From Acanthosepion pharaonis (lineage: Eukaryota > Mollusca > Cephalopoda > Sepiida > Sepiidae), in the NCBI GenBank assembly GCA_903632075.3, contig CAHIKZ030004135.1:1081001-1145000 (forward strand): 64,000 nucleotides of DNA, in the 5' to 3' direction. A program made the translations under genes and the position numbers. The notes below the pieces were generated by a model, which worked only from the letters and a program-made list of their open reading frames with translations, had not been told where the DNA came from and ran no database searches. Each line of letters opens with the position of its first letter. The stretch's first letter is position 1. This document shows positions 9,921 to 20,814 of the stretch, piece by piece.

Positions 9921-9984
9921 AGCTTATTTGGTGATGGAGTGGATTTGGTGTTTTACTATTTGTAGGAGAGGGCCATTGGGTTTT

Positions 9985-10015
9985 TTGAGGTATTATTATT
10001 ATTATTATTATTATT
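9985..10015. repeat. (ATT)n microsatellite
   Basis: About eight ATT units, followed by a T-rich stretch. Confidence 0.85.
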
Positions 10016-10189
10016 TCTTTTTTTAAGCTTTTCTTCATCAGTGTCACCAAAATATTCTTCAAAATGTTCTTCGTAATCTTCTGTCTAATTTTCATCTTTG
10101 GATCTGTTCTCTTGTTTCTTTTTTTTCCTCTCACTATCTGTTTTGCATCTTTTCCATTCATTTCTTTATTTGATTCACACTCCTTCTCG

Positions 10190-10325
10190 GTCTTTTGAAC
10201 AGAAGTAGAGGTTTATTCCCTGTTTCCTGTTTAGCATTGTGCTTCCTGTTTCCTCTAAAGTCTTTTCCATTTCTTTCACTCCCAGTATCCCATTGCGTCG
10301 CAGTGGCGTCATTGCCTTGCTTCTA
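10190..10325 (+). mobile_element. Short LINE remnant joining leader-like and 3'-end-like sequence
   Basis: The segment 'GAACAGAAGTAGAGGTTTAT' resembles the leader of the LINE at 12.8 kb and the fragment at 1.9 kb. About 70 bp later, 'GCGTCGCAGTGGCGTCATTG' resembles the family 3' end. The coding region between them is missing, so this is an internally deleted remnant. The match is short. Confidence 0.45.
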
Positions 10326-10619
10326 ACATCCTTTTTTCCCTTTTCTTTAACTATTTTTTTAATATTTTTTAGTCAACTTCTTCCTCGTTCTTTAAAACTT
10401 TTCCCTTGGTAACATTTTATTCTCGAAGACCCCACCACCACCCACCGACATCAACGTCACACTTTCTCTGTTATTACAGAATTGATACTCTTTCTTTTAC
10501 TTCATTAATGTCTTCCTTTCTTCGTCTTTCTTTTTACGTTTCCTATTTTATTATATCTTCTTTTTTTATTGCTTGTCCTCTCTTTCGCCTCATTAACATT
10601 ATCCGTTATTGATTTTATC

Positions 10620-11275
10620 ATTCACACATTCTACTTTATCCTCCTCTTCTTCTTCTTCTCCACCTCCTACTCCTCCACTTCCTCCTCCTCCTTTTTCTCA
10701 TCTTCTTCTCCACCTCTTCCTTCTCCTCCCCCTTCTTTTTTCTCCTTTTTTCTCCATCTTCTCCTACTTCTCCCCTCTCCTCCTTTCTTGTCCTTCTTGT
10801 TCTCCTTCACCTTCAACTTCTTCTTTTTCTTCTTTTCCTCTTCCTCCTCCTTCTTCTTCTTCTTCTTCACTTTTCACTCTTTGATCCACTGACACTTTCT
10901 TTTACTAATATTTTTCATATTTCCGTATTTCTAGGTTTCTTTTTTCTTTACTTCTGCTTATCTTTTCCTTCTTTTTCATCTTCTCCTCCTCCTTTTCTTT
11001 TTCGTCTCCTTCTTCTTCTTCTTCTTCTTCATTTTTCCTTATTGATCCACTGACACTTTCTTTTACTCATAAGTTTCATATCTTTGTATTTCTTTCTTTT
11101 TTCTTTACTTCTGTTTATCTCTCCACCTTGTTTACTTCTTTCTTTCTACCTTTTTACTGATCCGCTGTTTCTTTCCATCCCTCACTTTTCCATGCTTCTC
11201 AGTTTTATATTCCTTTCTTCTTCTTCTTCTTCTTCTTCTTCTTCTTCTTCTTCTTCTTCTTCTTCACTCATCGCA
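10620..11275. repeat. Polypyrimidine tract ending in (TTC)n
   Basis: The plus strand is nearly pure C and T for 650 bp, ending in about 16 TTC units (11217-11265). A block of about 165 bp containing TTGATCCACTGACACTTTCT occurs twice (near 10881 and 11042), so part of the tract arose by tandem duplication. Serine- and leucine-rich reading frames across it are compositional. Confidence 0.9.
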
Positions 11276-11644
11276 GAATCAAAATACGCCAAACCAAGGC
11301 CCTCTTCCTAATTGCTGAACGCCAATCTCGGCCGAGCATTGCTAACAAGTGAATCTTGCTCATAGAAAGCGAAGGATTTCTCATTAGAGACACGTGCCAA
11401 TTGACGAAGGACAACAAAGCAACGCATGCGCAAATAGCAGGAAAAGAGTAATCGAGGGTTGGAACGGCCGCAATTGCAGAAATCGCCAAAAGGACATGTT
11501 CAGGATTAAGTGGTAGATGAATTTGAACACAAATTAATAAATTTATACGCATAATCTCACACACACTCAATCTCTATCTCTGTACCTATATATATATATA
11601 TAGATAAATCGACATTGAGGCCAACACACATAGTCGACAATCTG

Positions 11645-11646
<2 letters not shown>

Positions 11647-11696
<50 letters not shown>
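11647..11696. repeat. (TA)n microsatellite
   Basis: About 24 TA units, preceded by GACAATCTGTTTCA, a motif similar to the one that precedes other (TA)n tracts near SINE-like tails (for example 38100-38126). Confidence 0.95.
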
Positions 11697-11698
<2 letters not shown>

Positions 11699-11806
11699 AT
11701 TGTGAAAAGTGCCTTTGAGCAAGTAAAACTTGAGGTTTTTGGCAAAGATCATCCTTCTTTGAACATTGTGAACTGGCACTACAGAATCACAAACAACGAT
11801 CTTGTT

Positions 11807-12131
11807 GGCCCATGTGAGTATCGTTCCGCTCTAGCTGAATGCATTTACATTTTTTTTTTTTTTTTTTTCGTTTTTTCGTTTTTTAAATTTTTTATTTTTC
11901 CCTCCCCCACCCACCCTAATGAAAGGCATTTTGTCCCAATGATGCTACTTATTTGATAATCTAGTAAGTAATCCCGATCCGAAATGTTAACAAAGTAAAA
12001 AACTAGAAAAATGGAAAATTAAATGTCTTTGACTAGATGCGAGGGTGTCTCGTCAGTATCCTAACGATGTTGTGACTGTATCTTTTTGCTTGATATATTG
12101 TCTGAAAGTGGAATTGTTTTTCGCCATTCTA
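11807..12131. repeat. Direct duplication, copy 1
   Basis: The unit runs from CCATGTGAGTATCGTTCCGC through a T-rich tract and CATTTTGTCCCAATG to GTGGAATTGTTTTTCGCCAT. A second copy lies at 12298-12553. This copy has about 70 bp after CCCAATG that the second lacks. Both contain the same 'TCTTTGACTAGATGCGAGGG' block. No coding potential was recognised. Confidence 0.88.
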
Positions 12132-12297
12132 TCTCCTCTTTTGAAATCTTATTGAAAGCATATGTCCCTAGCCCAGTACTTGGTGGGGGCCGAGGATTGG
12201 CCGATGATTCCTAAACCAGGTCGACGCTTGGACACAAGGTAAAGCCGTATATTCAGTCACCATCATCATGACAATGTAGGCAGTCACCCACTTATTG

Positions 12298-12553
12298 GTC
12301 CATGTGAGTATCGTTTCGCTCTAGCTGAATGCATTTACATTTTTCATTTTTTTTTTTTTTTTCGTTTTTTCGTTTTTTAAATTTTTTATTTTTCCCTCCC
12401 CCTCCCTCCCTACTGAAAGGCATTTTGTCCCAATGTGGAAAATTGAATGTCTTTGACTAGATGCGAGGGTGTCTCGTCAGTATCCTAACGATGTTGTGAC
12501 TGTATCTTTTTGCTTGATATATTGTCTGAAAGTGGAATTGTTTTTCGCCATAC
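12298..12553. repeat. Direct duplication, copy 2
   Basis: This is the second copy of the block at 11807-12131, starting CCATGTGAGTATCGTTTCGC and ending TTTTTCGCCAT. It lacks the internal ~70 bp found in copy 1 and is otherwise very similar. The offset is about 490 bp. High similarity implies a recent local duplication. Confidence 0.88.
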
Positions 12554-13159
12554 AAAGAAAAAAACTAGAAAAATGGAAAGTTGAATGTCTTCTACTGGAT
12601 GTGATAATAAATCCGGGTAACCGTATTTTCAATTTCTTTTTAGAATAGACAATGGGACTTATACTAAGTTAAAACTTAATGTGATAGAGTATAGCCAATT
12701 GTGAACCAGGACTCCATACCTGTTATCTCCCCCTCCAATCCTTCCCTCTGTTTTGTGTCGTCCTTTTTTGTGTTATCTGTAATAGGAGTAGGTAGTCCCT
12801 TCTACCGCCCGGTCAACCTCCCCCCTTCTATTGGACATGAGTAGAGGCTTACACCTTGTTTCTTGTCTAGGAAGGGGTTCCCGGTACTGTCTTCTCTCTC
12901 CGGCCTCTGTATTAGTGCAGGTCTGTTTCTCCCGTGATGCGTGCAGTCTGTGGCAACATCTCTTCATTCTGAGGGTACACGGCTGACAGTTCTCTGGTTG
13001 CTGTTTCCGACTGGTAGTTAGGAGCCCTAACTCTTGCGTAGCGTCTTGAGCGGCTGCTCTGATCAACAGTTATATAATACCGACGTGTTTGTAGTGCCAT
13101 GTCGCGCGTGGAAAGGTGTCCCTGCAGTCACCTCCGGTGGGCAGCCCTGAGGCCACATA

Positions 13160-14040
13160 ATGATGCGGATTTTGCCAACTCCTCTCTGCCCGCGTCACGG
13201 TCGAAACTGTCTGTTTTCTCTTACCTCGGGCCTTCTCATCTTTGCAAATAAATCCAACATGAGTTACAAAAACCGAAAGATTTACCCTAAACCACCATCT
13301 CAGAAACCACCTAAACCCCTCAACATTTCATTCTCCAACATCCGGGGCATTAGAACAAACTTCTACAGTCTGGAATCTTTCCTCACTGCAAACGGCCCGG
13401 ATGTACTGGCTCTCTGCGAGACAAACCTTGTCTCATCTATCCCCTCTTCTGATCTCTCGATCCCCGGCTATCTTCCTCTCCTCAGAAAAGACTCTATAAC
13501 CCACATGCACGGTCTTGGTGTCTACGTCAAGGAACATCTCCCCTGGCCAGAGAGTCCTCTCTTGAATCGCCTGACCAGTCATACATGTGTCTCCGTCTCT
13601 CTCTCCTCAATGCGGTAAGCTATCTCTTCTTCCTTTACCGCTCTCCATCCTCTCAAGACTGTGAGATACTTGATAGCATTTCTGACAACATAGACAAGGC
13701 TCTCTCCTCCACCCGTTTGCTCACATTTTTGTGTTTGGAGACTTTAACGCCCATCACACTCTGTGGCTTAAGAATGCTACTACTGACCATGCAGGCATTC
13801 AAACGCTTAATTTTCAATCTCCCATTCCCTCACACAGATAGTTAACTTCCCCACTCGTTTTGCCCTCAACCGGGTAAGTAAAGCCTCTCTACTCGACCTG
13901 TGCTTTACCTCCATCCCCGAATCCTGCAGCGCCTCGCAACTATGCCCACTTGGTAACTCTGACCATGCAGTAGTATCGGTTAACATCTCCTTTAACTCCA
14001 CCCCTATAAAGAACCTCCTACCACTAGAACTTCGTTCTAT
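13160..14040 (+). pseudogene. LINE APE-type endonuclease domain, frameshifted
   Basis: The likely start is ATG at 13259 (protein begins MSYKNR); an in-frame upstream ATG at 13160 is possible. Endonuclease landmarks occur in order. They are 'SNIRGIRTN' with the first Asn at 13337, 'ALCETNL' with catalytic Glu at 13418, 'LYRSPSS' near 13636, 'FGDFNAHH' at 13734-13757 and the terminal 'SDHAVVSV' at 13958-13981. These blocks sit in different frames (13259 in frame 2, 13737 in frame 3, 13958 in frame 2), so several indels break the domain. In intact relatives this domain nicks target DNA to start target-primed reverse transcription. Confidence 0.85.
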
Positions 14041-16142
14041 TATCAACGAGCTGACTGGGACGCGTTCCGTGATTTCCTCCGCGATGTCCCCTGGGATGGA
14101 GTCTTTAAGCTCCCCGTCCAAGAATGTGCTTCTGAGGTCTCTTCCTGGGTTAAAGCTGGAATCGACGCTTTCATCCCATCAAGGAAATATAGGGTTAAGT
14201 CGCGCTCCTGCCCCTGGTTTTCGGCTGCTTGCTCAGCCGCCATCGCCCATAGGAACCACTACTTCCACCTATACCGTAGCAACATGTCTGACTGCAATAG
14301 ACGTCTCTTTGCCGCCGCCCGTAACGATTGTAAGCGTGTCCTAAATGATGCTAAGTCACTATTTCCGGCTCGAATGAAGGAACGTATTGCATCTCGCAAA
14401 TTTGGCTCCAAAGATTATTGGCGTCTCTGCAAGAGTGTATTGAATAATTGCAAACCCTCTATTCCTCCTCTATTCAACCAGTTCGAAGTCTTGACCTCCT
14501 CTACCGACAAGGCTGAATGCTTTGCTCGGAAATTTTCATCCAACTCGACGCTCGACTCTTCTGGTGTACCCATACCCGACTTCCTTCTTAGAACTGAGGC
14601 CATATTGAGTGGGTTAAACATAACCCCAACCTTGGTACTGGGCGTTATCTCCAATTTAGATCCCAACAAAGCAAGTGGTGGAGATGGGATACCAGCCATT
14701 GTCTTAAAGAAATGCGCGCCTGAACTAGCGCCCGCCCTTTCGAAACTATACAACTACTGCCTCAAGGAATCTTGTTTTCCTGACTGCTGGAAGTCCTCTT
14801 CGATCGTTCCTGTCTTCAAGAACTCCGGCGACCCCTCTGACCCTTCCAACTACCGTCCTATCAGTCTCCTTCCCCTCTTCGGCAAAATCTTCGAAGCTCT
14901 AATCAATACCGGGGTGGTTAACCACCTCACATCCCATAATCTGCTCTCAGACAAGCAATATGGTTTCCGCTTTGCCAGATCTACAGCCGATGTGCTCACA
15001 GCCATCACGGAAACAGTCTACCGAACTCTCCAAAATAACGGGGAAGCCCGAGCCGTGGCACTAGATATCTCCAAAGCATTTGATAGGGTTTGGCACGCCG
15101 GCCTTCTCCGCAAGATCCAGGGTTATGGCATTACGGGTCAATTATATAACGTAATACAATCATTCCTGTCAAACCGTGAATTGAAGGTCGTTCACAACGG
15201 ATTCTCCTCCAGTTCCTACCCCACGAACGCAGGTGTTCCTCAAGGCTCCATCCTAGGCCCCACTCTATTCCTTATCTATATAAATGACCTTCCTGACGCC
15301 GTAACTTCTCAAGTCGGCATCTACGCGGATGACACCACAATTTATTCCTGCCTCAAAAACAAATCCAGTCTCGCTGACAAAACTCACCTTGCCGTGCGCC
15401 TCGAAAAGGACCTCCAATCGATTGTGAACTGGGGCATGATTTGGCTGGTCAACTTCAACGCTTCGAAGACAAAACTGCTCTCTATTAATCACCACAGAGA
15501 GCCTTCCCTTCCCTCCATTAGAATGTCTGACGCTCAACTTCCCGAGAGCAACTCTCTGCGGCTTCTCGGTCTCACGTTGACTGCTGACCTGAGATGGAAT
15601 AAATACATCGAGTCAATTGCCTCGTCCACTGCGAGGAAAGTTGGCTCCCTGAGCCGTGCTAGGAAGTTTTTCTCCCCTGAGTCGATCCTCCAGATATACA
15701 AATCCACAATTCGCCCTTGCATGGAGTATTGCTGCCATATATGGTCTGGCGCCCTTCTGTTTGCCTCGGGGTTCTTGATAGGCTCCAGAAGCGGATATGC
15801 AATATGGTTGGCCCTGCCCTGGCGTCTCGTCTACAGTCACTTTCTCACAGACGCACCGTCGCCTCCCTCTGTCTGTTCTACAAATACTTTCATGGAAATT
15901 GCTCCGAGGAACTGCATTCGCTGGTTCCCAAACTTCATGAGTTCAAGCGCCCTACGAGGCTGGCATCCCGCTCTCACCCCCTCACTGTCGAAACTCCTAA
16001 ATGTAGCCGTCTCTTCTACTCTAATAGCTTCATGTCACGCACCTCTCGCCTGTGGAACTCTCTTCCCTTCTCCTGTTTCCCTGAGAGTTATAATCTCCAG
16101 CTATTCAAGTGTAATGTCAATCGACATCTCCAGTTGCCTTAA
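14041..16142 (+). pseudogene. LINE reverse transcriptase with post-RT domain, one C-terminal frameshift
   Basis: An open frame runs from about 14041 to about 15750, with an internal ATG at 14284. Counting from that ATG, RT blocks appear at about residue 126 (DPNKASGGDGIP), 189 (NYRPISLLP), 261 (DISKAFDRVWH), 317 (GVPQGSILGP) and 347 (YADD, both catalytic Asp present). Then follow the thumb region and 'IYKSTIRPCMEYCCHIW'. A frameshift near 15750-15765 moves the remainder ('LDRLQKRICN', 'LFYKYFHGNCSEEL', 'SRTSRLWNSLP', 'NVNRHLQLP' stop at 16142) to another frame. The 633-residue plus-frame product ending near 16185 therefore has a non-native tail. The palm domain looks intact, but the endonuclease upstream is broken. 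Confidence 0.9.
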
Positions 16143-16247
16143 TCTATCTACTACCCTCATCCTTTCTTCTAACACTCCTATCTGATCTTCCTATTTTCTG
16201 TAACTCCTTGCGTCCTAGTGGCTCCCCGCCTTGCTTGGGGTGAAATG

Positions 16248-16282
<35 letters not shown>

Positions 16283-16589
16283 CCAAATAACAGAAATCAT
16301 ATCATCTGAGCACTAACAACAGCGGCAACAACTAAAATGGATAGTACATACTCGAAGAGAAAATACTGATATAATCAATTTATTGGTATTCCACATTACA
16401 TCAAATAAAAGGTTAGGAAGGAAATATCCATCAGCACAGGAAAGGGCGGTAACAGCTCTGTACTTGAGAAACCGGTTTTCCTAAAAAAAATTTTTAAATG
16501 AAAGATTTGATAAATTTCAAGCGAAAGTTGTACCTGGCTGCTCAGTCAATGACTGCCTAATGTTTCCTTGTAGGAAACGGCTAATATTG

Positions 16590-16590
16590 T

Positions 16591-16668
<78 letters not shown>
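16590..16668. repeat. Compound (CA)n(TA)n microsatellite
   Basis: About 13 CA units pass directly into about 26 TA units. The stretch 16285-16590 before it shows no recognisable gene or element. Confidence 0.95.
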
Positions 16669-16673
<5 letters not shown>

Positions 16674-16785
16674 GGTGTATTTATATATCTCAATATAGAT
16701 ATAGACACTGTGGACAGGACAATTGTCTTGGCCTAAGAACGCATTGAAACTGTTCAGTATTGATTCCTATGTCTATGCGCAGACA

Positions 16786-16786
<1 letters not shown>

Positions 16787-16822
<36 letters not shown>
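16787..16822. repeat. (TA)n microsatellite hosting a MITE insertion
   Basis: About 18 TA units. The MITE at 16823-16994 lies at its right edge, and TA repeats resume at 16995-17006. The MITE therefore probably inserted into a (TA)n tract. Confidence 0.9.
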
Positions 16823-16827
<5 letters not shown>

Positions 16828-16994
16828 TAACCCGGATATAAGAGAAACCCTCTCTGGTCCCAAATTAGAGCCTGTGTTAATGAATATAAAATAGACCAAA
16901 CCCGGATATAAGAAAAACCCGGATATAAGAAAAACCCGGATATAAGTGACTTCTTCTCCGGTCCCGACAACTCTCTTATATCCGGGTTACACTG
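16823..16994. mobile_element. MITE with 22-bp perfect TIRs (pogo/Tigger-like)
   Basis: The left TIR (16824-16845, AGTGTAACCCGGATATAAG...) is the exact reverse complement of the right TIR (16972-16993). The outer base is T at the left and G at the right, suggesting an original CAGTG terminus as in pogo-like elements. Each end is flanked by TA, the target duplication of the Tc1/mariner/pogo group. Inside, ACCCGGATATAAG is repeated three more times in direct orientation (16899-16946), and TCTGGTCCC / TCCGGTCCC form a second inner match. No transposase is encoded. The length is 172 bp. Confidence 0.88.
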
Positions 16995-17014
16995 TATATA
17001 TATATACTAATCGG

Positions 17015-17165
17015 CATCACCCCATACAAGGCAGTAAAGCCACTAAGAAGGAGTTATAGGCGGTGGAAAAATTAGCAACAGAAATATTAATAATGATCGG
17101 GAAGAGAAAAGAGTAATCAGGAGAACAATAGATAACGATTGACATTACATTTAAATTTTTTAAAT
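17015..17165 (-). mobile_element. LINE 3'-end fragment, minus strand
   Basis: The minus-strand reading contains the 'AATTTAAATGTAATGTCAATC' region (abbreviated; the family's 'FKCNVNR' codons) and ends with the family 3' motif, seen on the plus strand as ATCACCCCATACAAGGCAGT at about 17022. It is 5'-truncated. It lies head-to-head with another copy at 17255-17425. Confidence 0.75.
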
Positions 17166-17176
17166 ATATATATTTA

Positions 17177-17214
17177 TGTGTGTGTGTGTGTGTGTGTATT
17201 TGTGTGTGTGTGCA
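17177..17214. repeat. (GT)n microsatellite
   Basis: Two GT runs separated by ATTTGT, between two opposed LINE fragments. Confidence 0.9.
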
Positions 17215-17254
17215 TGCAGACATCTTTATTTAAATCTTTATTTAATCTACACCA

Positions 17255-17414
17255 GATCTTCAAAAGTTTAAAATACAATGTCAATGGTTACCTTCTGTCT
17301 TCTTAATTCCTGTTTTTTTTATTGTTTTCTCTCCTTGATAGTTTTTTTCTCATATTCTCTCACGCTCAGTAATCCCTTGCATCTAAGTGGCTTTATTGCC
17401 TTGTTTGGGTGGTG

Positions 17415-17417
<3 letters not shown>
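17255..17417 (+). mobile_element. LINE 3'-end fragment, plus strand, with (TA)n tail
   Basis: It begins near 'ATCTTCAAAAGTTTAAAATAC' (abbreviated) and 'AATGTCAATGG'. It continues through a C/T-rich 3' UTR to 'CATCTAAGTGGCTTTATTGCC' (abbreviated) and TTGTTTGGGTGGTGAT, the family 3' end. It passes without a gap into (TA)n at 17418. Confidence 0.75.

Positions 17418-17464
<47 letters not shown>
17418..17464. repeat. (TA)n tail of a LINE copy
   Basis: About 23 TA units follow the LINE 3' end directly. The stretch 17465-18223 beyond shows no recognisable gene. Confidence 0.92.
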
Positions 17465-17465
<1 letters not shown>

Positions 17466-18228
17466 CAAGCGAGAAAGAGAAATTTATAAAACTACTTCCA
17501 AATGTATCGATCGTGAGACATATTATTATTACTTTGAAGTTTGACAGCACGCAGTACGAAAATTTCTAAATAAATTACAGAACTGTAAATCTTTAATTGT
17601 CATTAATTAAAGTGTAATTAATAGATGTGAATGAGAAAATGAGAAAAAGCACATTTCTTAAGTAACTCGTTTCGATCCGAATTGAACATCTTCAGACTAA
17701 TTGTATTTAGATGTTCTGAAAAGATTTTAGTAACAGTACAAGGAAATTTAAATATCAGCAATAATTTTATGAGAAAGGGAGATATTTTGTATGACCATAG
17801 ACGTGAATTTACCATTGAGGGTCCAGAAATTAGTAAACTTTCAATATATTTTCGCCTTAATGAATTATTATATCTCTTCAGTTTAAATAATAAAACTTTT
17901 GAAAGGCAGATGTAATTCGTAAAACGAGAGAAAACCTACTCATTACAACCGCATCTGTAAGCTTCAAGAGTCATTGTGATTGACTACAGATCTAGACTCT
18001 CATATGAATATCATTCATGGCGTTCATCTCGTTCAGAAATGTCTAAAATATCAACCATATAGAAGCGTTTTCTCACATCAATTATTAAAAATGGCTTCCG
18101 TCGAATGAATCTTTGACGTCTTATAAAAGACAATCCCTCATCTAATTCTATAACTGGTGCTACATAATCACAAACAAAGATATTTACTAAATAACAAAAA
18201 CACATCCCTTGGAGACTTACAACAGAAG

Positions 18229-18497
18229 TGTTGTGGTACGATCCACCTAATTTACATAGTGGAGTACCGACCATATAAATATGGTTGGTACCGGGAAGAC
18301 GGGGGAAGAAGAAGAGATCCAATCCAGAGACTCTGCCCGACTGCGACTAATGTCAACCCATTCTACAGGAACGGTCTTCCCAAGAATATACCAAACTATC
18401 TGTAAATATTGTGTACACGTTCTTGTCTCAATACATTTTGTTTAAGTACATTTTGCGTTGTATTATTATTATTCCATGCTTTATTCAATTTTCAACA
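18229..18497 (+). mobile_element. Solo LTR, family 2, copy 1
   Basis: The 269-bp block starts TGTTGTGGTACGATCC and ends TTTTCAACA, giving 5-bp inverted ends TGTTG/CAACA. It is flanked by AGAAG on both sides (18224-18228 and 18498-18502). A TATA-like CCATATAAATATGG lies at about 18268-18282. A near-identical copy occurs at 25460-25719. No internal genes are adjacent, so it is a solo LTR. Confidence 0.92.
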
Positions 18498-18502
18498 AGA
18501 AG

Positions 18503-20325
18503 TAACAACTAAAATGGATGGTACGTGTAAATAGAAAAGAAAATAATGATATAATCAAGATATTGACTTTCCACACAACATTAAACAAAAGTTTATAAAA
18601 TAAACTCCCAACCCTATTAGAAAGAACTCATCACAGTGGACTTGAGAAACCTATTTTACTGAAATACTGTTTTAAGGGAAAGATAAATTTCAAACGACAT
18701 TAATGCTAATAATCTGGTCAGTGAATGCCAAATGTTCCCAATAAGGGTGGCTTTCCGTCTTAATTTCTGGAATTATAATTTATCATTACTTGCATTCATT
18801 CTAATTTCCTTATCTTTAATATTATTATTACATTTCAGCGGTTGAGTTGTCTGCCAGTCCGGGTCACCTTCAGATAATTTCGAACTGAAAATTTTCTTGA
18901 ATCTTCGAAGGTAGAAGATTGTCCATGTCTAGAGATATTTCGTTTTCTCCTTGTACTACTCAAATATTGCTCGCACTATTTTGTTTTGTTTTTCTTTTGT
19001 TTTTTCAATGATATTCATTCTTGTACAAGGTCCAAGAGCCACTCGACGTAGAGGGTTACAGAGTAAGAGGCACAGTTCATGAGGATATATGAGAAAGATA
19101 ACGGTCGACCCTAGACTTGAACAGGTTAACTGTGAGTCTGTATTGGGAATTCAATCTCTAGGCAGAGTATCTGTCAAGGGATTGAACTCACGATTACTAT
19201 GCCACGGAAATTACGAACCAGCACTTCAATCTGCTATTGTCCCATGGGATCATTCTGAAACTAGATTTTGTAGGTTTAGACTTAATGTTTTTATTACCTG
19301 ACAGGTGCTGCTGTCACGCTTGAATTACTTCGCCGCCGCTTCTCTTTACTTCCTGTTGGTACTACTCAAGACTTGATTTCGTTCACTTCCGATATTTTTT
19401 TTAAAGTAAATTATGTTACCGTTGTTGGTTGATGAGTACAAAGCCTTATGAAAGAACGTTATCTGGTAGGTTGAGCGGGTTGGAATGTGATTTGAAGTAA
19501 TGTTTCCTTTCGTTGGATGGTTAGCACTGCTGGTGAGTCAATTTTTGCAATAACAAAATATTTGACGTACAGCTAATGTCTGTCCAAAATTGAGATAAAA
19601 ATTCAAGTTTCCTTGTTATTCCTGTAAAAGTTTTCCAGAGTAGGCTATCTTCACGACTCCAATTCTCTTTTCGTGTTAAATCTTACTCGTGAAACATGAA
19701 TAACGCAGCTACTCTACCTTGTTACCTATTATTTTCTACAAATTTTTGGAGAGAGTAATCATCTATTGCATTATTGTCTTTTTGAAATTTCAGCTTAATA
19801 AATTAAATTAAACGGCGTTTACTTTCACAAATCGAAACCATTCGGTCATATCAAAATTCAGTCAAACTACATACATAGAAATATTTTTTTTAAATATCCA
19901 AAAGAGTTGCATTATGAATAGAAACTTTTTTTTAACTCATGTTCTTTCCGCTTCTCTCAAAAAAAAAACATGGCGCTAAGTATTTTTTTAGGCGTGGGAG
20001 TAAAAGTCGTTTAGTGATAGAGAAAAACAGAGAGATTAATGAAGTAAAGTAATTTCTTACCTTTTATTCGATTGTTATACCAACCTTACAAGCGTCATTG
20101 GCGGCAAAAACATTTCCACCTGGGTTGACAAGTGAGATTCAAACAATTGATGACGACAAACAGCAGCGAAACAGCAGAAAGTTGCCAGTGTATAAACAGT
20201 GTATCCAAATAAATATATAAACAGTTTATAAACAGTGTATCCAAATCTCGTTTTGATCCAAACATCCAGAAGAAAACATTCGTTAGAAAACAAGGGAAAA
20301 AGTGCTGAACTGCAGCTATGTAATA
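18503..20325. other. Stretch with no recognised gene
   Basis: Only short frames, scattered poly-T runs and unique-looking AT-rich sequence were seen. Short frames such as the one at 19089-19301 have no recognisable motif. Unrecognised old repeats are likely. Confidence 0.5.
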
Positions 20326-20329
20326 TTAA

Positions 20330-20645
20330 TCCTCTTATATGGAAATGAATGCTGGACAATTTCCTCACAGATAAAGAGGCAAAGGTGATATGGTTTTACA
20401 GAAACATACAGAGAATACCATGAACTGAATATGTGAGCAACAAGGAAGTCTTCAAAAAAATAGAAACAAAAAGGACACTTCTACTTAGAATCAGAAACAG
20501 ACATTTCTGAAACACATAATGAAGAAAGAAGTCTTGTCACGAGACATATTGAAGGCAATAGTAGTAGAGGGAAACATCGAGTAACTTACAAAACGTGTTT
20601 GTGTACATGGAACAGTGGCGGAGAGATGTGGGAGGGGGAAGAATT
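20330..20645 (+). mobile_element. RTE-like LINE fragment (post-RT region)
   Basis: The plus-strand reading gives 'LLYGNECWTIS' (20335-20365), 'WFYRNIQRIP' (20390-20420), 'NKEVFKKIETKRTLLLRIR' (20430-20500) and 'RKKSCHETY'. This matches the C-terminal domain of BovB/RTE-like reverse transcriptases ('YGCESWTI', 'MWFYRRMLRI'). There are stops and no RT palm. Related fragments lie at 23.5, 41, 60.2 and 62.4 kb. Confidence 0.7.
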
Positions 20646-20814
20646 ACTTAGATCTACAATTTGAAAATGTGTGTAACAACTAATTAACCTAATTAGATGC
20701 AGTTTTAATGCACATTTCTGCATTAACCATTATGACATAAGACATGCCGGTGATGAGATATTTCCTGTTAAGTTATTTGACGATAGAAAAGGGAGAAGAA
20801 ATATCGATTCATAG

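Larger units (their letters stand above)
12780..16279 (+). mobile_element. Near-complete Jockey/CR1-group non-LTR retrotransposon
   Basis: This is the longest element of the main LINE family here. It has a GC-richer leader (12780-13258), an APE-type endonuclease region, a reverse transcriptase, a short 3' UTR with 'CTAGTGGCTCCCCGCCTTGC' and a pure 29-A tail (16251-16279). GC content and codon spacing contrast with the AT-rich flanks, pointing to a comparatively young insertion. No upstream gag-like ORF with zinc knuckles was seen, so the 5' end may be missing or ORF1 may be lost. No target duplication was identified by eye. At least four frameshifts make the copy inactive. It is the reference for about fourteen shorter fragments in the window. 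Confidence 0.88.

Noticed and set aside
10569..10892. Ser/Phe/Pro-rich frames
   Set aside because: They are translations of a polypyrimidine tract with a tandem duplication.
17015..17417. Twin-priming inversion of one LINE insertion
   Set aside because: Both arms contain a 3' end, whereas twin priming inverts only the 5' part of a single copy.
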